Shown in pieces: positions 36,127-43,676 of a DNA stretch of 64,000 nucleotides. This DNA comes from Streptomyces sp. WM4235. Its GTDB lineage: Bacteria > Actinomycetota > Actinomycetes > Streptomycetales > Streptomycetaceae. Numbering within the stretch: position 1 is the stretch's first letter; the number at the start of each line of letters is the position of its first letter. The translations under genes were made by a program, and so were the position numbers. Below the pieces are notes generated by a model. That model was not told the DNA's origin. It did no database searches and saw only the letters and a program-made list of their open reading frames with translations. The stretch is from NCBI RefSeq assembly GCF_001279725.1, contig NZ_LGDE01000024.1, positions 98,802 through 162,801 of the forward strand, in the 5' to 3' direction.

Positions 36127-36807
36127 GGTGCCCACGGCGTAGGTGACGGCCATCGCGACCGCGCCGCCCGCCACGTTCCGCAGCACCGCCCGCGCGGCGG
36201 GGGCGCCGCCCAGGCGGGCGCCGGCCAGCCCGCACAGGGTCAGCGCCGCCAGCACGGCCGCCACCGTCACCGGCACCCGTGCCGACGGCTGCGGCAGGAC
36301 GATCGCCAGGAGCGGGAGCAGCGCCCCCACCGTGAAGGAGAGCAGGCTCGCGAGGGCCGCGTGCCAGGGGTTCACCAGCTCGTCCGGGTTGATCCCCAGT
36401 TCCACTTGGGCGTGGGCTCGCAGGGCGTCGCGTGCCGTCAGCTGTTCGGCGGCCTCCCGGGCGAGTTCCCGGCTCAGGCCGCGCGCCGCCAGCATGTCCG
36501 TCAGCTCCGCGAGCTCCTCCTCCGGCTCGTCGGCCAGCTCCCGCCGCTCCACGGCCAGGGCGGCGCGTTCCGAGTCCCGCTGCGAACTGACCGACACGTA
36601 CTCCCCCGCCGCCATCGACAGCGCCCCCGCCAGCAGCCCGGCCACTCCCGCCGTCAGGATCGCCGCGCGCGAGGTCGTCGCCCCGGCGACGCCCACCACC
36701 AGGCCCGCCGTGGAGATGATCCCGTCGTTGGCGCCCAGGACCCCCGCCCTGAGCCAGTTGAGCCGGGTGCTGATCTCCGCGCTCCGCGCGCCCGCCGATT
36801 CGGTCAC
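36109..36807 (-). CDS. VIT1/CCC1 family divalent-metal transporter
   Basis: 232 residues. The family moves Fe2+ or Mn2+ across membranes. The first helix region LRAGVLGANDGIISTAGLVVGVAGA and the second with LLAGALSMAAGEYVSVSSQRD are the conserved metal-pathway helices. An acidic cytoplasmic region (VERRELADEPEEELAELTDM) follows, then three further helices. GTG 36807 starts VTESAGARSAEIS; no good ribosome site is visible. Divergent from the phosphatase gene 87 bases away. The 3' end is duplicated (see repeat). Confidence 0.9.
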   Translation of the reverse strand: MTESAGARSAEISTRLNWLRAGVLGANDGIISTAGLVVGVAGATTSRAAILTAGVAGLLAGALSMAAGEYVSVSSQRDSERAALAVERRELADEPEEELAELTDMLAARGLSRELAREAAEQLTARDALRAHAQVELGINPDELVNPWHAALASLLSFTVGALLPLLAIVLPQPSARVPVTVAAVLAALTLCGLAGARLGGAPAARAVLRNVAGGAVAMAVTYAVGTWIGGT

Positions 36808-36894
36808 CGCACCACTGTCGCGGGGCGGACCGCGCGAGGCCACCCGACGCTCACCCGGGGTGCGCCCCCGGCCGGCCGGGATCAGGGTGGAGGA

Positions 36895-37995
36895 GTGAGA
36901 CGCGGACTCGAGGACTCCGGCCGGCTGCACGGGACGCCCCCGCCCCGCTGGGCCCGGCTTGCGCCCGTCGTGGCCGTGGTGGTGCTGTGCTGCGCGCAGT
37001 GGCTGACCCCCGGCGCGGAGCTGGGGTACTTCCTCGCGGCCCTGCCCGCGGTGGCCGCGTTCTCGTACGGCCCCCTGGGAACCTGCGCGTTCGCCGTACT
37101 GGTCCTCGTGCTGCTCGGCGTCCCCCAGCTCGGCGTGGCCAACGCCCGGGGCACGGACCTGGCCACCGTGGCCTTCGTCGGCCTGCTCAGCGTGGTGATC
37201 TCCTTCGTGCGGCGCCGTCGCGACGACCAGCTGGTCAGCGTCCGGACCGTCGCCGAGGCGGCCCAGCTCGCGGTGCTGCCACCGGTACCGGACCGGGTGG
37301 GTCCGGTGCACTGCTCCGGTCTGTACCGGGCGGCGCAGCGCGGCACGCTGGTCGGCGGCGACCTGTACGACGTGCGGGCCGGGCCGTACGGGGTCCGGGC
37401 GGTGGTGGCCGACGTCCAGGGGCACGGTCTGGCGGCGGTCGGGACGGTGGCCGCGCTGCTCGGCGCCTTCCGGGAGGCGGTCCTGGACGATCCCGAGCTG
37501 GCGGCGGTCGCGGCCCGGCTGGACCGGCGGCTGGTGGCCGACGCGGCGGCCGCCTCGATCCGGCACCCGGAGCTGTTCGCGACGGCGGTGCTGCTGGAGT
37601 TCCCGCCCGGACTGGATCTCGTACGGATCGTGTCGTGCGGGCATCCGCCCGTGCTGTTGCTCCGCGGCTCGACGACCGCGGAACTGGACGTGGAGCCGGG
37701 GCCCCCGCTGGGCCTGGGCCTGACCGTGCCCGAGCTGCCGAAGGTCGCCGAGGTTCCGCTGCTGCCGGGCGACCGGCTGCTCGCGCACACGGACGGGGTG
37801 ACCGAGGCCCGCGACGCGGACGGCGGCTTCTACCCGCTGGCCTCCCGGATCCCGGTGCTGGCCGACGACTCCGAGGGCCTGGTGCGGGCGGTGTGGCGGG
37901 ACCTGGAGGCCTTCACCGCGGGCGGCCCGAGCGACGACGTGGCGGTCCTGCTCCTGTCCCTGCCGGCCATGGAAACGCGACCGGGCGTGACGTGA
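36895..37995 (+). CDS. membrane-anchored SpoIIE/PP2C-type protein phosphatase
   Basis: 366 residues. Three to four N-terminal hydrophobic segments (about residues 20-105) are followed by a PP2C-like SpoIIE domain: GTLVGGDLYDVRAG, VVADVQGHGLAAVGTVAAL, IVSCGHPPVLLLR and LLAHTDGVTEARDADG, with GPSDDVAVLLL near the end. The Asp residues that bind metal are present, so it should be active. Such enzymes dephosphorylate anti-anti-sigma factors; no partner switch genes are adjacent. GTG 36895 follows GGAGGA directly, so the true ribosome site may be GGGTGG. The last codons are inside a tandem repeat. Confidence 0.87.
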   Translation: MRRGLEDSGRLHGTPPPRWARLAPVVAVVVLCCAQWLTPGAELGYFLAALPAVAAFSYGPLGTCAFAVLVLVLLGVPQLGVANARGTDLATVAFVGLLSVVISFVRRRRDDQLVSVRTVAEAAQLAVLPPVPDRVGPVHCSGLYRAAQRGTLVGGDLYDVRAGPYGVRAVVADVQGHGLAAVGTVAALLGAFREAVLDDPELAAVAARLDRRLVADAAAASIRHPELFATAVLLEFPPGLDLVRIVSCGHPPVLLLRGSTTAELDVEPGPPLGLGLTVPELPKVAEVPLLPGDRLLAHTDGVTEARDADGGFYPLASRIPVLADDSEGLVRAVWRDLEAFTAGGPSDDVAVLLLSLPAMETRPGVT

Positions 37996-38074
37996 CCGGG
38001 CGTGCCGTGACCGGGCGTGCCGTGACCGGGCGTGCCGTGGCCGGGCCTGCCTGCTGCCTGCCTGCCTGCCTGCC
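37980..38074. repeat. 15-bp minisatellite x4 followed by a CCTG microsatellite
   Basis: Units at 37980, 37995, 38010 and 38025 (ACCGGGCGTGCCGTG, the first with one change). They begin in the last codons of the phosphatase gene and include its stop. A degenerating fifth unit runs into a CCTG-type repeat to about 38074. Confidence 0.9.
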
Positions 38075-38174
38075 GAGGGTCCGACCGGCCGCGAGCGGCG
38101 CGGGCGCCCGGGCCGGGACGGCCCCGGGGGGCGCGGCGTCGCCGTGCCGCGGCCCCCGGAGCCCGCGTCGAACG

Positions 38175-38429
38175 TCAGCCGACGTCGCGGATGAAGGCGC
38201 GCACCATCTTGCAGGTCACGTTGGACGGCCGGTGGATCCCCACCCGCACCGCCATCGTCCGGATCTTGCGGTTGGTGGCGCGTCGAGCGTCGTAGGTCCC
38301 GGTGTCGAGCAGCGATATCGCCAGCCGCATCGCCTTCAGACGGCGGTTGTGGCTCTCGTACCACTCGCGGGGCAGCCCCGCCGGCAGTGGCTTCTTCTTG
38401 GGCATCGAAATGATCGCGGCAGCGGCCAT
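38175..38429 (-). CDS. small basic conserved protein (84 aa), function unknown
   Basis: Starts MAAAAIISMPKKKPLPAGLP and is rich in Arg/Lys (SHNRRLKAMRLAISLL, ATNRKIRTMAVRVGIHRPS). The charge and predicted short helices suggest nucleic-acid binding, but I recognise no domain. ATG 38429 has GGGAGG six bases upstream; a second ATG at 38405 (MPKKK) is possible. A TAAAAT box lies upstream on this strand in an AT-richer stretch near 38475. It is a lone gene between the phosphatase repeats and the ArsC-family gene. Confidence 0.72.
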   Translation of the reverse strand: MAAAAIISMPKKKPLPAGLPREWYESHNRRLKAMRLAISLLDTGTYDARRATNRKIRTMAVRVGIHRPSNVTCKMVRAFIRDVG

Positions 38430-38547
38430 CTACAGCCTCCCAAACGGTAGTTGGCTTCCTGTCGTGCTCCTTCGATTTTACCGGGGGGCACTGACAAAAG
38501 CCCCTGGCCAGACCGGCCCGGCACGACGCCTCGTTAGGCTTGGGCGC

Positions 38548-38919
38548 ATGGAGATCTGGATCAATCCCGCCTGTTCCAAGTGCCGTGCCGCGCTGACCCT
38601 GCTGGACGCGGAGGGCGCCGACTACACGGTGCGCCGGTACCTGGAGGACGTGCCGTCCGAGGCCGAGATCCGCGAGGTGCTGGACCGCCTCGGGCTGGAG
38701 CCCTGGGACATCACGCGCACCTCCGACCCGCTGGCCCGCGAGAGTGGGGTACGGGAGCTGCCGCGCGAGGGGACGGACGCCGCGCGGGGCCGCTGGATCG
38801 CCCATCTGGCGGCGCACCCCAAGCTGATCCAGCGCCCGATCATCACCGCCGAGGACGGCACGGCCGTGATCGCCCGTACCGACGAGGCCGTGCGCGAGGC
38901 CATGTCCCGCAAGCCCTGA
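38548..38919 (+). CDS. ArsC/Spx family thioredoxin-fold protein
   Basis: 123 residues. The N-terminal motif is WINPACSKCRAALTLL with a CxxC pair where glutaredoxin-dependent arsenate reductases have one catalytic Cys, and the C-terminal RPIITAEDGTAVIAR carries the conserved RPI. This layout is usually labelled arsenate reductase, but the CxxC resembles Spx/YffB-type proteins, and no ars genes are nearby, so arsenate reduction is unproven. ATG 38548 follows TAGGCT (38535-38540) by seven bases with no ribosome site, so the transcript is probably leaderless. Confidence 0.87.
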   Translation: MEIWINPACSKCRAALTLLDAEGADYTVRRYLEDVPSEAEIREVLDRLGLEPWDITRTSDPLARESGVRELPREGTDAARGRWIAHLAAHPKLIQRPIITAEDGTAVIARTDEAVREAMSRKP

Positions 38920-38951
38920 GCCGGCCGGTCGGCTCGATCCGACGGGCCGAC

Positions 38952-39160
38952 TCAAGCCTCCGTCAGCAGCCGGGTGATCGCGTCGGCCGCCGTGAGCGGC
39001 ATCGCGTGGTGCGTGACCCCCGGGGAGCACGTCGACCCGACCGGGCGGGAGGCCGTCCGCCGCTTCCAAACCAGGCTGCGGCACTCGGGGGTGCCTCGAC
39101 CAGCAGCTTCTGCGCCTGAAACGAGGTCGTGCGGGCCTCGCGGACCAGGGTGACGGTGGA
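38952..39160 (-). pseudogene. possible eroded alpha/beta-hydrolase 3' fragment
   Basis: On the minus strand one frame ends with GVTHHAMPLTAADAITRLLTEA and a stop, which resembles a hydrolase C-terminus. A different frame just upstream reads REARTTSFQAQKLLVEAP. The two do not join without a frameshift and no start or N-terminal domain is present. The rest of the 381-base gap (38920-39300) holds only a 16-base direct repeat (39165-39180, 39181-39196) and no recognisable gene. Confidence 0.35.
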
Positions 39161-39300
39161 CGGTGGAGTCCGCCCGCACGGGAGTCCGCCCGCACGCGCG
39201 CGCAGGAGCCGCCCGGGCCGCGATCGACGCCCCGCCGCGAAGGCGAATCCCGCAGAGGGGCGGGGGGGGATGGACGGGACCAAGCCCCCCGCCCCACCCC

Positions 39301-40248
39301 TCACGCGCCCAACTGGCGCTCCGCCTCGGCCAGGATCTCCGTCAGCCGGAGCCCGAACCCCGCGTCCCGCGCGTCCGGCTCGCCCGTGCGGGCCGCCGCG
39401 AGCAGCGCGTCCAGCGCCCGACCGTAGGCGCCGGGCACGTCGCTCCACTCGGGCAGCTCGAAGATCCCCTCGGTCCCGCGCAGTTCCAGCCCCACCCCGG
39501 CGGCCGCCCGCGGCGCGCCCAGGCTGAGCACGGCGGTGCTGGCGGCGCCCGAGGCGTGACGCAGGGCCAGTTGCACCACGTCGGAGGGGCCCCGGGTGGC
39601 GGACACTGCGGTGACGTCGCCGAGCACCGGGATCAGGACGGACAGGGCGTGCGGGCCGACGTCCCACAGCCCGCCCTTGGCCTTGCGCCAGGGCGAGTCG
39701 GGGTGACCGCCGGGGGTCCCGTCGGGCGGGTAGAGGGCGCCGAGCCAGTGGGCGGACGCGGTGAACCAGCCGGAGCGCCCGGTCTGCTCCTCGACCCACC
39801 CGGCGGTCGGCTGGGCGAACCGGAGGGTCAGGAAGACGACGGAGGCGACCTCGTGCTCCGCCGCGGCGGCGGCCACGGCCGAGGCGTCCTCCACCGTCGT
39901 CGCGACGGGCTTGTCGAGCAGCAGATGGCATCCGGCGGCGGCCGCGCGGACCGCGAGCGGAGCCTGTACGTCGGGCGGCAGGGCGAACGCCACGACGTCA
40001 CAGTCGGCGAACAGTTCGTCGGGGTCTTCGTACACCTTCACGCCGTGGGCGCGGGCGAGTTCGGCCGCCGCCTCGGGGCGCCTGCCCCACACCCCGACGA
40101 AGTCGGAGCCGGCGTGCGCGGCGAGGGCGGGGGCGTGCGTGCGTTGGGCCCAGGGGCCGGTGCCCAGCAGGCCGACCCGGGGTCGGGGGCTCTCGGCGGC
40201 GTCCACGGAGGAGCCACCGGCGGAGTTCAAATCATACGAAATGCTCAC
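39301..40248 (-). CDS. Gfo/Idh/MocA family oxidoreductase
   Basis: 315 residues. The Rossmann head is RVGLLGTGPWAQRTHAPAL, then HLLLDKPVATTVEDA is the conserved EKP-like motif (here DKP) with the lysine that contacts nicotinamide and substrate. The C-terminal half is the sheet domain with GGLWDVGPHALSVLIPVLG carrying Asp and His of the active site. These enzymes oxidise sugars or inositols; the substrate is not evident. GTG 40248 is the best in-frame start, though a TATGAT box lies shortly inside it, so a later GTG is possible. Divergent from glnII. Confidence 0.87.
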   Translation of the reverse strand: MSISYDLNSAGGSSVDAAESPRPRVGLLGTGPWAQRTHAPALAAHAGSDFVGVWGRRPEAAAELARAHGVKVYEDPDELFADCDVVAFALPPDVQAPLAVRAAAAGCHLLLDKPVATTVEDASAVAAAAAEHEVASVVFLTLRFAQPTAGWVEEQTGRSGWFTASAHWLGALYPPDGTPGGHPDSPWRKAKGGLWDVGPHALSVLIPVLGDVTAVSATRGPSDVVQLALRHASGAASTAVLSLGAPRAAAGVGLELRGTEGIFELPEWSDVPGAYGRALDALLAAARTGEPDARDAGFGLRLTEILAEAERQLGA

Positions 40249-40325
40249 CCGCTCAGTGTGCCGCACCCGGACGGGTGTGCCATCGCCGACCCGCACGACC
40301 GTTCCCACCTGCGGCGCACATCTCG

Positions 40326-40363
40326 GTAACACGGGGTTCACACACGGGCAACGGAAGAGAAAT
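40326..40363 (+). promoter_or_regulatory. GlnR double box upstream of glnII
   Basis: GTAAC-n6-TTCAC-n6-GCAAC-n6-GAAAT, each spacer six bases. The second half-site is degenerate. It lies about 155 bases before the glnII start, in the same arrangement as the glnA site. Confidence 0.75.
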
Positions 40364-40517
40364 CGCGTGGGGGCACGCTGCGGTCATCACCGCAGCACGC
40401 GATCGCAGCGCCGCGACCGGCGAGCCGGCGGCCGAAACCGCGGCACCGCACACGCAGCGCCGCGAACGCAACACCCGCAGAGTCCGCGCCGGAGCGACGC
40501 ACCGAAGGATGGGGCCC

Positions 40518-41537
40518 GTGAGCTACAAGGCTGAGTACATCTGGATCGACGGCACGGAGCCGACGGCCAAGCTTCGCTCCAAGACGCGGATCCTCGCCGA
40601 CGGCGACGCGCTGCCGATCTGGGGCTTCGACGGATCGAGCACCAACCAGGCCGAGGGACACGCCTCCGACCGTGTGCTGCAGCCGGTGTTCTCCTGCCCG
40701 GACCCGATCCGCGGCGGGGACAACGTCCTCGTCCTGTGCGAGGTCATGAACATCGACATGACCCCCCACGAGTCGAACACGCGCGCACTGCTCCGTCCGA
40801 TCGCCGAGAAGTTCGCGGGCCAGGAGCCGATCTTCGGCATCGAGCAGGAGTACACCTTCTTCGACGGCGCCCGCCCGCTCGGCTTCCCGGTCAACGGCTT
40901 CCCCGCCGCCCAGGGCGGCTACTACTGCGGCGTCGGCTCGGACGAGATCTTCGGCCGCGACATCGTCGAGAAGCACCTCGACCACTGCCTCGTGGCCGGC
41001 CTGAGCATCTCCGGCATCAACGCCGAGGTCATGCCCGGCCAGTGGGAGTTCCAGGTCGGCCCCGTCGGCCCGCTGGAGGTCTCCGACCAGCTGTGGATCG
41101 CGCGCTGGCTGCTCTACCGCACGGCCGAGGACTTCAACGTCTCCGCGACGCTGAACCCGAAGCCGGTCAAGGGCGACTGGAACGGCGCGGGCGCCCACAC
41201 CAACTTCTCCACGAAGGCGATGCGCGAGGACTACCGCGCGATCATCTCCGCGTGCGAGTCCCTGGGCGAGGGCAGCAAGCCGCTCGACCACGTCAAGAAC
41301 TACGGCGCCGGCATCGACGAGCGCCTGACGGGTCTGCACGAGACCGCCCCGTGGAACGAGTTCAGCTACGGCGTCTCCGACCGCGGCGCCTCGGTGCGCA
41401 TCCCGTGGCAGGTCGAGAAGGACGGCAAGGGCTACATCGAGGACCGCCGGCCGAACGCCAACGTGGACCCGTACGTGGTGACCCGCCTCATCACGGACAC
41501 CTGCTGCACCGCGCTGGAGAAGGACGGCCTGCTCTGA
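40518..41537 (+). CDS. glnII: glutamine synthetase type II (eukaryote-like)
   Basis: 339 residues, shorter than type I and without the adenylylation loop. Motifs: YKAEYIWIDGTEPTAKLRSK, LPIWGFDGSSTNQAEG, FGIEQEYTFF, PAAQGGYYCGVG, ISGINAEVMPGQWEFQVGP and NGAGAHTNFST. It is an octameric or decameric enzyme found in streptomycetes, rhizobia and eukaryotes. GTG 40518 follows AAGGA at 40505-40509; ATG 40509 is in frame but too close to that site. Regulation by GlnR is supported by the double box upstream. A terminator follows. Confidence 0.96.
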   Translation: MSYKAEYIWIDGTEPTAKLRSKTRILADGDALPIWGFDGSSTNQAEGHASDRVLQPVFSCPDPIRGGDNVLVLCEVMNIDMTPHESNTRALLRPIAEKFAGQEPIFGIEQEYTFFDGARPLGFPVNGFPAAQGGYYCGVGSDEIFGRDIVEKHLDHCLVAGLSISGINAEVMPGQWEFQVGPVGPLEVSDQLWIARWLLYRTAEDFNVSATLNPKPVKGDWNGAGAHTNFSTKAMREDYRAIISACESLGEGSKPLDHVKNYGAGIDERLTGLHETAPWNEFSYGVSDRGASVRIPWQVEKDGKGYIEDRRPNANVDPYVVTRLITDTCCTALEKDGLL

Positions 41538-41599
41538 GGCCCTGACCCGGCCCGATCCGCCCCCGGCCCGGCTCCGGGTCGGACCACCGCACGCACGAC

Positions 41600-41632
41600 G
41601 GCGCCCGCCGGCCACCAGGCCCGGCGGGCGTC
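41600..41632 (+). terminator. hairpin terminator after glnII
   Basis: GGCGCCCGCCGG (41600-41611) pairs with CCGGCGGGCGTC (41621-41632) with one wobble. Confidence 0.75.
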
Positions 41633-41662
41633 GCTGTCGGTGCCCTCTGGCACGGTGTGCCC

Positions 41663-42586
41663 ATGCTCCCGATCAGAATCAGGACCGAGCGCGGCGACAC
41701 CCACGACCGCCCCTCCTCACGCACCCTGACCGAACTACTGGGACGCATCGGCGCCCCGGGCGACCGCTTCCTCATCGTCGAGCGGCGCACCTCCGACCCG
41801 GAGGTGTTCATCCAGGTGTGGCACGAGGCGGGCGACTCCGGTGCCCGCTCCTACCAGTTGGAGTACCGCGAGGGCTCCGCCGACCGGCACTTCCAGGCGT
41901 ACCTGTCAGCGCCGCAGGAGGTCGGTCGGGTGATGACCGGCTGGGCCCGGCAGGAGAAGGGCTGGGAGCTCGGCCCGGCCTGGGAGCGGCTGGACCTCCC
42001 CGTCGAGCCGGAGCCGCCGGCGCTGGAGGACTCCGTGCGCGAGCAGTTGGAGGAACGGATCCGGCTCGTCCTGCGGTGCGGCTACGACGGGATACCGGAG
42101 CTGATCGAGCACGCCGAGGACTACCTGGTGAAGGACGGCGTCCGGCCGGTGTCCGGGCCGCAGGCCCGCGTGCTGGTGTACCGGCTCTGGCGGGAGCGGG
42201 TCGCGGAGCAGGCCACCTGGACCGGCGAGACGGATCCGGACCGACTGACCCGCGCCTTCGCGGCCCTGGACTCCGGCGGCATCACCGCCCGGGAGAACTT
42301 CACCTGTTGCCGCAACTGCGGCCAGGGGGAGATCTGGGAGGAACGCGAGGGGGACGCGCGCGGGTTCGTGTTCTTCCACACCCAGTGCACGGAGAGCGTC
42401 GCGGTCGGCCACGATCTGCACCTGTATTACGGGGCCTTCGACGCGGGCGACGAGGAGACGGTCTCGGTGGGCCGGGAGGTGGTGGCCGCGTTGGACGCGG
42501 CGGGGCTCCGGTGGGCCTGGGACGGGTCGGCCGGGGACGCGATCCGCGTGACCGGCACGGACTGGCGAAAGCGCCTCACCGGCTGA
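41663..42586 (+). CDS. DUF6891 domain protein with CxxC-type zinc-ribbon-like motif
   Basis: 307 residues. The N-terminal third starts MLPIRIRTERGDTHDRPSSR and contains FLIVERRTSDPEVFIQVWHE. The C-terminal domain includes GGITARENFTCCRNCGQGEI and FVFFHTQCTESV, a short Cys cluster that could hold zinc, matching DUF6891. No membrane segment. ATG 41663 is used; GTG 41657 is also possible. No clear ribosome site or promoter is visible. Confidence 0.8.
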   Translation: MLPIRIRTERGDTHDRPSSRTLTELLGRIGAPGDRFLIVERRTSDPEVFIQVWHEAGDSGARSYQLEYREGSADRHFQAYLSAPQEVGRVMTGWARQEKGWELGPAWERLDLPVEPEPPALEDSVREQLEERIRLVLRCGYDGIPELIEHAEDYLVKDGVRPVSGPQARVLVYRLWRERVAEQATWTGETDPDRLTRAFAALDSGGITARENFTCCRNCGQGEIWEEREGDARGFVFFHTQCTESVAVGHDLHLYYGAFDAGDEETVSVGREVVAALDAAGLRWAWDGSAGDAIRVTGTDWRKRLTG

Positions 42587-42627
42587 CGATTTGTCGCGAT
42601 GGTGACACCTCATTCACGCCGACGTCA

Positions 42628-42655
42628 CGGAATATGAGATTCCGATCCATAGAGT
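42628..42655 (+). promoter_or_regulatory. palindrome plus -10 box, candidate activator-dependent promoter
   Basis: CGGAAT-ATGAG-ATTCCG (42628-42644), then TAGAGT (42650-42655). No TTGAC-type -35 box; the palindrome occupies that place. It would read into the 42-residue gene at 42702. Confidence 0.45.
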
Positions 42656-42701
42656 GAGACGGGGTCTGCCCGGGGCCCCGTACATCTGCTTGAATGAGGT
42701 C

Positions 42702-42830
42702 ATGGCCAGCCACTCGTACGTCTCGTACACCTCGTCAGGTCGCAGCGACCTCGAGCCGTTCTGGCCTTCCCGTCAGGATCATGATTTCGACCGGGTGTGT
42801 TGCCGCGCGAAGAACGCGCCGGCCCTCTAA
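42702..42830 (+). CDS. small protein (42 aa) with a Cys-Cys pair, unannotated-type microprotein
   Basis: Reads MASHSYVSYTSSGRSDLEPF then WPSRQDHDFDRVCCRAKNAP and AL before TAA. About five of six codons end in G or C, so it behaves as coding sequence. GAGG lies just before ATG 42702 (spacing short), and a palindrome/-10 arrangement lies about 50 bases upstream. No known domain; Ser/Tyr-rich head, acidic and aromatic middle, CC near the end. It sits in what would otherwise be a 360-base gap before the winged-helix gene. Confidence 0.55.
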   Translation: MASHSYVSYTSSGRSDLEPFWPSRQDHDFDRVCCRAKNAPAL

Positions 42831-42946
42831 AGCCTCCCGGGACCTCTCACAGACGACCTCCCCGAGGCCTTCGGTCTGCGCGGTACGACATCGACGACGT
42901 ACGCACGTCTCCTGCCGACCACTCCGCGTGAAAGAGCTGACCACTC

Positions 42947-43546
42947 ATGACGAACCCCCGTACCCTCACGTCCGCCTCTTCCGCCGCTCCCCTGACCTTC
43001 CCGCCCAGTCCGCGCCACCGACTGCGGGCCGTGGACCGGGACGAGGTGGCCCGGGTGGTGGACCTGCTCCCGCCGGGCGCCACCTGGCTGCCCGCGCCCC
43101 AGCACACCCTGCCGACCCTGCCGGGGCAGCCGCCGATGGTCGGCTACCTGGTCCTCGTACCGGCCGACCAGCAGCCGATCGCCTTCGCCCCGCACTCCGT
43201 CCCCGCCCCGACCCGCGCCGGAGCGCCCTCGGCCGGCCCGACCGCGGCGCCCGCCGCCACCGGTGACGAGCTGGTCCGGATCGACCCGGCGCAGCGCACC
43301 GCCGAGGTCGACGGCACGGTGCTGGACCTCACGTACCTGGAGTTCGAGCTGCTGGCCCACCTGGTGGCGCACCCGCACCGGGTGCACAGCCGGGACCAGT
43401 TGGTCACCACCGTCTGGGGTTACGGGCACGTGGGCGACGGTCGCACCGTCGACGTCCACATCGCCCGACTGCGCCGCAAGCTGGGCACGGCCCACCGGGG
43501 CGCGATCCAGACCGTGCGCCGCGTGGGCTACAAGTACGCCCCCTGA
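42947..43546 (+). CDS. winged-helix (OmpR-type DNA-binding) regulator without receiver domain
   Basis: 199 residues. The C-terminal 95 residues are a Trans_reg_C domain: VRIDPAQRTAEVDGTVLDLT, YLEFELLAHLVAHPHRVHSR, QLVTTVWGYGHVGDGRTVDV and RKLGTAHRGAIQTVRRVGYK. The N-terminal half is not a receiver domain: it lacks the Asp pocket and is Pro/Ala-rich (TWLPAPQHTLPTLPGQPPMV), so phosphorylation control is unlikely. ATG 42947 follows AAGAG. It may be in one transcript with the 42-residue gene upstream. Confidence 0.87.
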   Translation: MTNPRTLTSASSAAPLTFPPSPRHRLRAVDRDEVARVVDLLPPGATWLPAPQHTLPTLPGQPPMVGYLVLVPADQQPIAFAPHSVPAPTRAGAPSAGPTAAPAATGDELVRIDPAQRTAEVDGTVLDLTYLEFELLAHLVAHPHRVHSRDQLVTTVWGYGHVGDGRTVDVHIARLRRKLGTAHRGAIQTVRRVGYKYAP

Positions 43547-43573
43547 GCCGCACGGCGGAGACCCGCCGCCCGA

Positions 43574-43671
43574 CCGCGGGCCCGTACGCGCGAGGGGGAG
43601 TACGGGCCCGCGGTCGTCGCACGTCCCGGTCCGGGGCCCCGACCCGTCGTGGCGTCGGGGCCCGGACCGGG
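43574..43671. terminator. two convergent hairpin terminators
   Basis: CCGCGGGCCCGTAC (43574-43587) with GTACGGGCCCGCGG (43600-43613), and a long bulged stem 43625-43643 with 43654-43671. They separate the winged-helix gene from the PepSY gene. Confidence 0.85.
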
Positions 43672-43676
43672 CTGGG

